From assembly GCF_902859725.1 (NCBI RefSeq), contig NZ_CADIJP010000014.1:1-64000 (forward strand): a DNA stretch of 64,000 nucleotides. Reading direction: 5' to 3'. This document shows positions 61,496-64,000 of the stretch, one piece after another. How positions within the stretch are numbered: the first letter of the stretch is position 1; every line of letters starts with the position of its first letter. The position numbers were made by a program, and so were the translations under genes. Below the pieces are notes generated by a model. The model was not told where the DNA came from, made no database searches, and worked only from the letters and a program-made list of their open reading frames with translations. Origin of the DNA: Achromobacter mucicolens (GTDB lineage Bacteria; Pseudomonadota; Gammaproteobacteria; Burkholderiales; Burkholderiaceae_B).

Positions 61496-63307
61496 TCAGC
61501 GTCCCACCGGCTCGATCGACAGCGGCACCTCGCCGGCCTGGAACGGCTGGTTCACGTACTTGCGGTACTTGTCCAGGAACCGCACCGGCTGCTTGAGCGC
61601 ATCCCGGCGGAACGGATCGCCCAGCTCCTGGCTGACCATCATCTCCAGCACAGTGGTCTTGCCCTCAAGCTGCGCCTGGCATGCGGCCTGCAGCGCGGCG
61701 CCGACCTGGTCGGCGTGTTCCACGCGGATGCCTTCGGCCCCCATGGCGCGCGCCAATTCCGAGAAGTTGGGATTGCGCAGGTTGCTGCCCACGAAGCGGC
61801 GGCCATAGAAGTCGACCTGGTTCTTTTTCTCGGCGCCCCACTGGCCGTTGTGGAACACCACCGCGGTCACCGGGATCTGCTCGCGCACGCAGGTCAGCAA
61901 TTCCTGGAAGCTCATGCACCAGGCGCCATCGCCCACATACGCCACCGCCGGGCGGTCGGGCCGGCCAAGCTTGGCGCCGATCAACGCCGGCAGCGCGTAG
62001 CCGCAGTTGCCGAAGCTCATGGCCGCCAGCATGGAGTTGGGCTCGTCGAAACGCAGATAGCTGTTGGACACCGAGCAGATGTTGCCGATATCGGTGGAGA
62101 CCATCACATGCTTGGGCATCGCGCGCTCAAGCTCGCGCAGCATGCGGCGCGGGTGCATGCGCCCGCCGCCCTGCTCGATGATGTCCAGGCTCCAGTCGTC
62201 GCGCTCGTGCGACCAGCTGTCCAATTCCTGTTCCCACTCGGCCTTCTGGGCAGAGATCTCGCTGGCGCGCTGATCCTTGGTGCGCACGCAGGCCACGTCG
62301 CGACCCTGCAGCTTGGCCGTCAGCGCGGCGGCGGCCGGCTTGGCGTCGCCGCAGATGCCCACGGACACCGGACGCACCAGTCCCAGCATGCGATGGTCGG
62401 CGTCGACCTGGATGATGCGGGCATTCTGCGGCCAGTATTCCAGCCCGTGTTGCGGTAGCGTGCCGAAGGGCCCCAGCCGGGTGCCCAGCGCCAGCACCAC
62501 GTCCGCCTGCGACAAGAGCTTCATGCCGGCCTTGGCGCCCTGGTAGCCCAGCGGGCCGCACCACAGCGGATGGCTGGCCGGGAACGCGTCGTTGTGCAGA
62601 TAGCTGGTCACCACCGGCGCCCCCAAGAGCTCGGCCAGCGCCACGCATTCCGCCTGCCCGTCCGAGAACAACACGCCGCCGCCCGCCACGATGACCGGGA
62701 ACCTGGCCTCGGCCAGCAGGCGCGCCGCGGCTTCCAGGTCCTCTTCGGAGCCCGGCCCGCGCCGGATGCGGCGCGGCTCGGGGATGGCCACGTCGATCTC
62801 GCCGTAGAAATAGTCGCGCGGAATGTTCAGCTGCGCGGGGCCGCGTTCGGCCATCGCATTGTCGAACGCCTTGGCCGTGAATTCGGCCATGCGATCCGGG
62901 CGGTTCACGTGCGCCTGGTATTTCGTGATGCGCGAGAAGATCGGCAGCTGCTCGGTTTCCTGGAAGCCGCCCAGCCCCATGCCCGACGTGCCGGTCTCGG
63001 GCGTGATCGCCACCACCGGGCTGTGCGCCCAATAGGCCGCCGCCACGCCCGTCACGAAGTTGGTGATGCCGGGGCCGTTTTGTGCAATGCACACGCCGTG
63101 CCGGCCGGTCACGCGCGAATAGCCGTCGGCCATGTGCGCAGCGCCCTGTTCGTGCACCGTCGGCACGAAGCGGATGCCGGCCGCGGGAAACAGGTCCAGC
63201 GCATCCATGAAGGCCGAACCGACGATGCCGAAAACATCCTTGACGCCCTGCGCGACCAGCGTTTCGACAAACGCTTCGCTGGGGGTCATGTGTTGCTTGC
63301 TGCTCAT
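61496..63307 (-). CDS. xsc: Sulfoacetaldehyde acetyltransferase
   Basis: 603 residues, the usual Xsc length. ThDP enzyme: catalytic Glu53 in VHEQGAAHMADGYSRVTGR, and the ThDP motif GDGAWCMSFQELLTCVREQIPVTAVVFHN. The stretch QWGAEKKNQVDFYGRRFVGSNL is characteristic of Xsc and separates it from acetolactate synthase. It cleaves sulfoacetaldehyde with phosphate to acetyl phosphate and sulfite. No sulfite dehydrogenase or exporter was found in the window, so sulfite handling must lie elsewhere. Confidence 0.95.
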   Translation of the reverse strand: MSSKQHMTPSEAFVETLVAQGVKDVFGIVGSAFMDALDLFPAAGIRFVPTVHEQGAAHMADGYSRVTGRHGVCIAQNGPGITNFVTGVAAAYWAHSPVVAITPETGTSGMGLGGFQETEQLPIFSRITKYQAHVNRPDRMAEFTAKAFDNAMAERGPAQLNIPRDYFYGEIDVAIPEPRRIRRGPGSEEDLEAAARLLAEARFPVIVAGGGVLFSDGQAECVALAELLGAPVVTSYLHNDAFPASHPLWCGPLGYQGAKAGMKLLSQADVVLALGTRLGPFGTLPQHGLEYWPQNARIIQVDADHRMLGLVRPVSVGICGDAKPAAAALTAKLQGRDVACVRTKDQRASEISAQKAEWEQELDSWSHERDDWSLDIIEQGGGRMHPRRMLRELERAMPKHVMVSTDIGNICSVSNSYLRFDEPNSMLAAMSFGNCGYALPALIGAKLGRPDRPAVAYVGDGAWCMSFQELLTCVREQIPVTAVVFHNGQWGAEKKNQVDFYGRRFVGSNLRNPNFSELARAMGAEGIRVEHADQVGAALQAACQAQLEGKTTVLEMMVSQELGDPFRRDALKQPVRFLDKYRKYVNQPFQAGEVPLSIEPVGR

Positions 63308-63468
63308 GGTCTCTCTCCTGGCATGCCGGCGCTCGTCCGATTGCTAGTTGGCCGGTGTGATCCGATACTGCGCCAGAAATCCCTCTCTTCCCACCCCCGG
63401 GCGTTCCATTTTCTGCATTTTGTGTGCGACGATGGGCAGCCGATCGCTGAAATCTCGATTATTGAAAG

Positions 63469-64000
63469 ATGAAAGACGAATCCTCCGCCGCCCTGCGGGC
63501 GCTGACGCTGCTGGAACAGGTTGCCCGTTCGTCCCAGCCGGTCTCGCTGGCCGAACTGACCGAGGCCACCGGCCTGCCCAAACCGTCCGTCCTGCGCATC
63601 CTGTCTCGCCTGGTCGACGCCGGCATGCTGCTGCGCGAACCGGCCGGCAAAAGCTACGTCAGCGGCCCGCGTCTTGGGGCGCTGGCGCGCGACACCTTGC
63701 TCAATTCACCGCTACGCGGCGAGCGCCACCGCATCCTGGACAGCCTGGTCGACGAAATCGGCGAGACCTGCAACTGCACCATGCTCGACGGCGACGAGGT
63801 CATTTACCTGGATCGGGTGGAAACCGCCTGGCCGCTGCGCGTCAACCTGCAATCGGGCTCGCGCGTGCCGCTGCATTGTTCGGCAAGCGGCAAGCTGTTC
63901 CTGGCGTACATGCGCCGCGAAACCCGCCAGCGCATGCTGGCGGCGGCCCAGTTGCCGCGCTATACGCCGAACACGCTCTGCGACGCGGCGGCGCTGGAAG
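63469..64000 (+). CDS. IclR family transcriptional regulator, 3' end outside window
   Basis: The frame opens at ATG 63469 and runs to the window end without a stop; 177 codons are visible. The winged helix (LRALTLLEQVARSSQPVSLAELTEATGLPKPSVLRILSRLVDAGML) and the start of the effector domain (GETCNCTMLDGDEVIYLDRVET, VPLHCSASGKLFLAYM) are typical of IclR. It is divergent from xsc, 161 bases away, and likely controls the xsc-pta-transporter run. Confidence 0.9.
   Translation, partial: MKDESSAALRALTLLEQVARSSQPVSLAELTEATGLPKPSVLRILSRLVDAGMLLREPAGKSYVSGPRLGALARDTLLNSPLRGERHRILDSLVDEIGETCNCTMLDGDEVIYLDRVETAWPLRVNLQSGSRVPLHCSASGKLFLAYMRRETRQRMLAAAQLPRYTPNTLCDAAALE

Noticed and set aside
61496-63307. 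Acetolactate synthase large subunit
   Set aside because: The QWGAEKKNQVDFYGRRF segment and linkage to pta and taurine genes identify Xsc.

Overview
The window is a GC-rich chromosomal segment from a betaproteobacterium, most likely an Alcaligenaceae member close to Achromobacter or Bordetella. This is inferred from codon usage, two Bug-type tripartite-tricarboxylate receptor proteins, abundant LysR/AraC/TetR regulators beside small catabolic operons, and the style of the taurine and CstA loci. No rRNA, tRNA, CRISPR array or transposase gene was seen. The first 2.7 kb is visibly AT-richer than the rest and encodes a truncated VasX/BTH_I2691-like type VI effector with a DUF6708 partner.

Layout. 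2.7-10.6 kb: TetR regulator, a Gly/His-rich secreted protein, a DUF523 protein, a NYN-domain protein with a long disordered tail, a GNAT enzyme, an orphan MotA/MotB-like pair, and a membrane protein/XRE module behind a promoter flanked by a 20-bp inverted repeat. 10.7-13.6 kb: an ECF42-type sigma factor operon (DGPF/YCII protein, VOC protein, sigma factor) with a matching ECF42 promoter. 13.7-18.9 kb: AraC regulator, DMT exporter, then a TetR regulator co-transcribed with a rifampicin-phosphotransferase-like dikinase behind a perfect 16-bp palindrome. 18.9-24.4 kb: a two-component system divergent from a cytochrome b, a Tat-exported molybdopterin oxidoreductase, a MXKDX-repeat protein and exported MsrB and MsrA. 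This looks like a cell-envelope oxidative-damage repair cluster. 24.4-38.9 kb: small catabolic cassettes (LysR/RidA/old yellow enzyme; LysR/Bug/amidase; AraC/Bug/PhzF/RidA), a decayed diguanylate cyclase, Dps, an MFS transporter, and FtrA with a rhodanese.

38.9-40.1 kb is a 1.27-kb gene-free stretch packed with inverted and palindromic repeats. 40.1-44.8 kb holds cstA-ybdD divergent from a Cache-domain histidine kinase and NarL-type regulator, followed by folE.

45.7-64.0 kb is a sulfonate island. tauABC imports taurine, a MocR/TauR-like regulator follows, tauXY oxidises taurine to sulfoacetaldehyde, xsc converts it to acetyl phosphate and sulfite, and pta makes acetyl-CoA. Between xsc-pta and tauXY, on the same strand, sit a complete dipeptide-type ABC transporter, an amidohydrolase and a G3E GTPase. 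A divergent IclR regulator is cut by the window end. The embedded transporter/amidohydrolase block suggests uptake and hydrolysis of a sulfonated or amide precursor, which is the most interesting hypothesis from this window.
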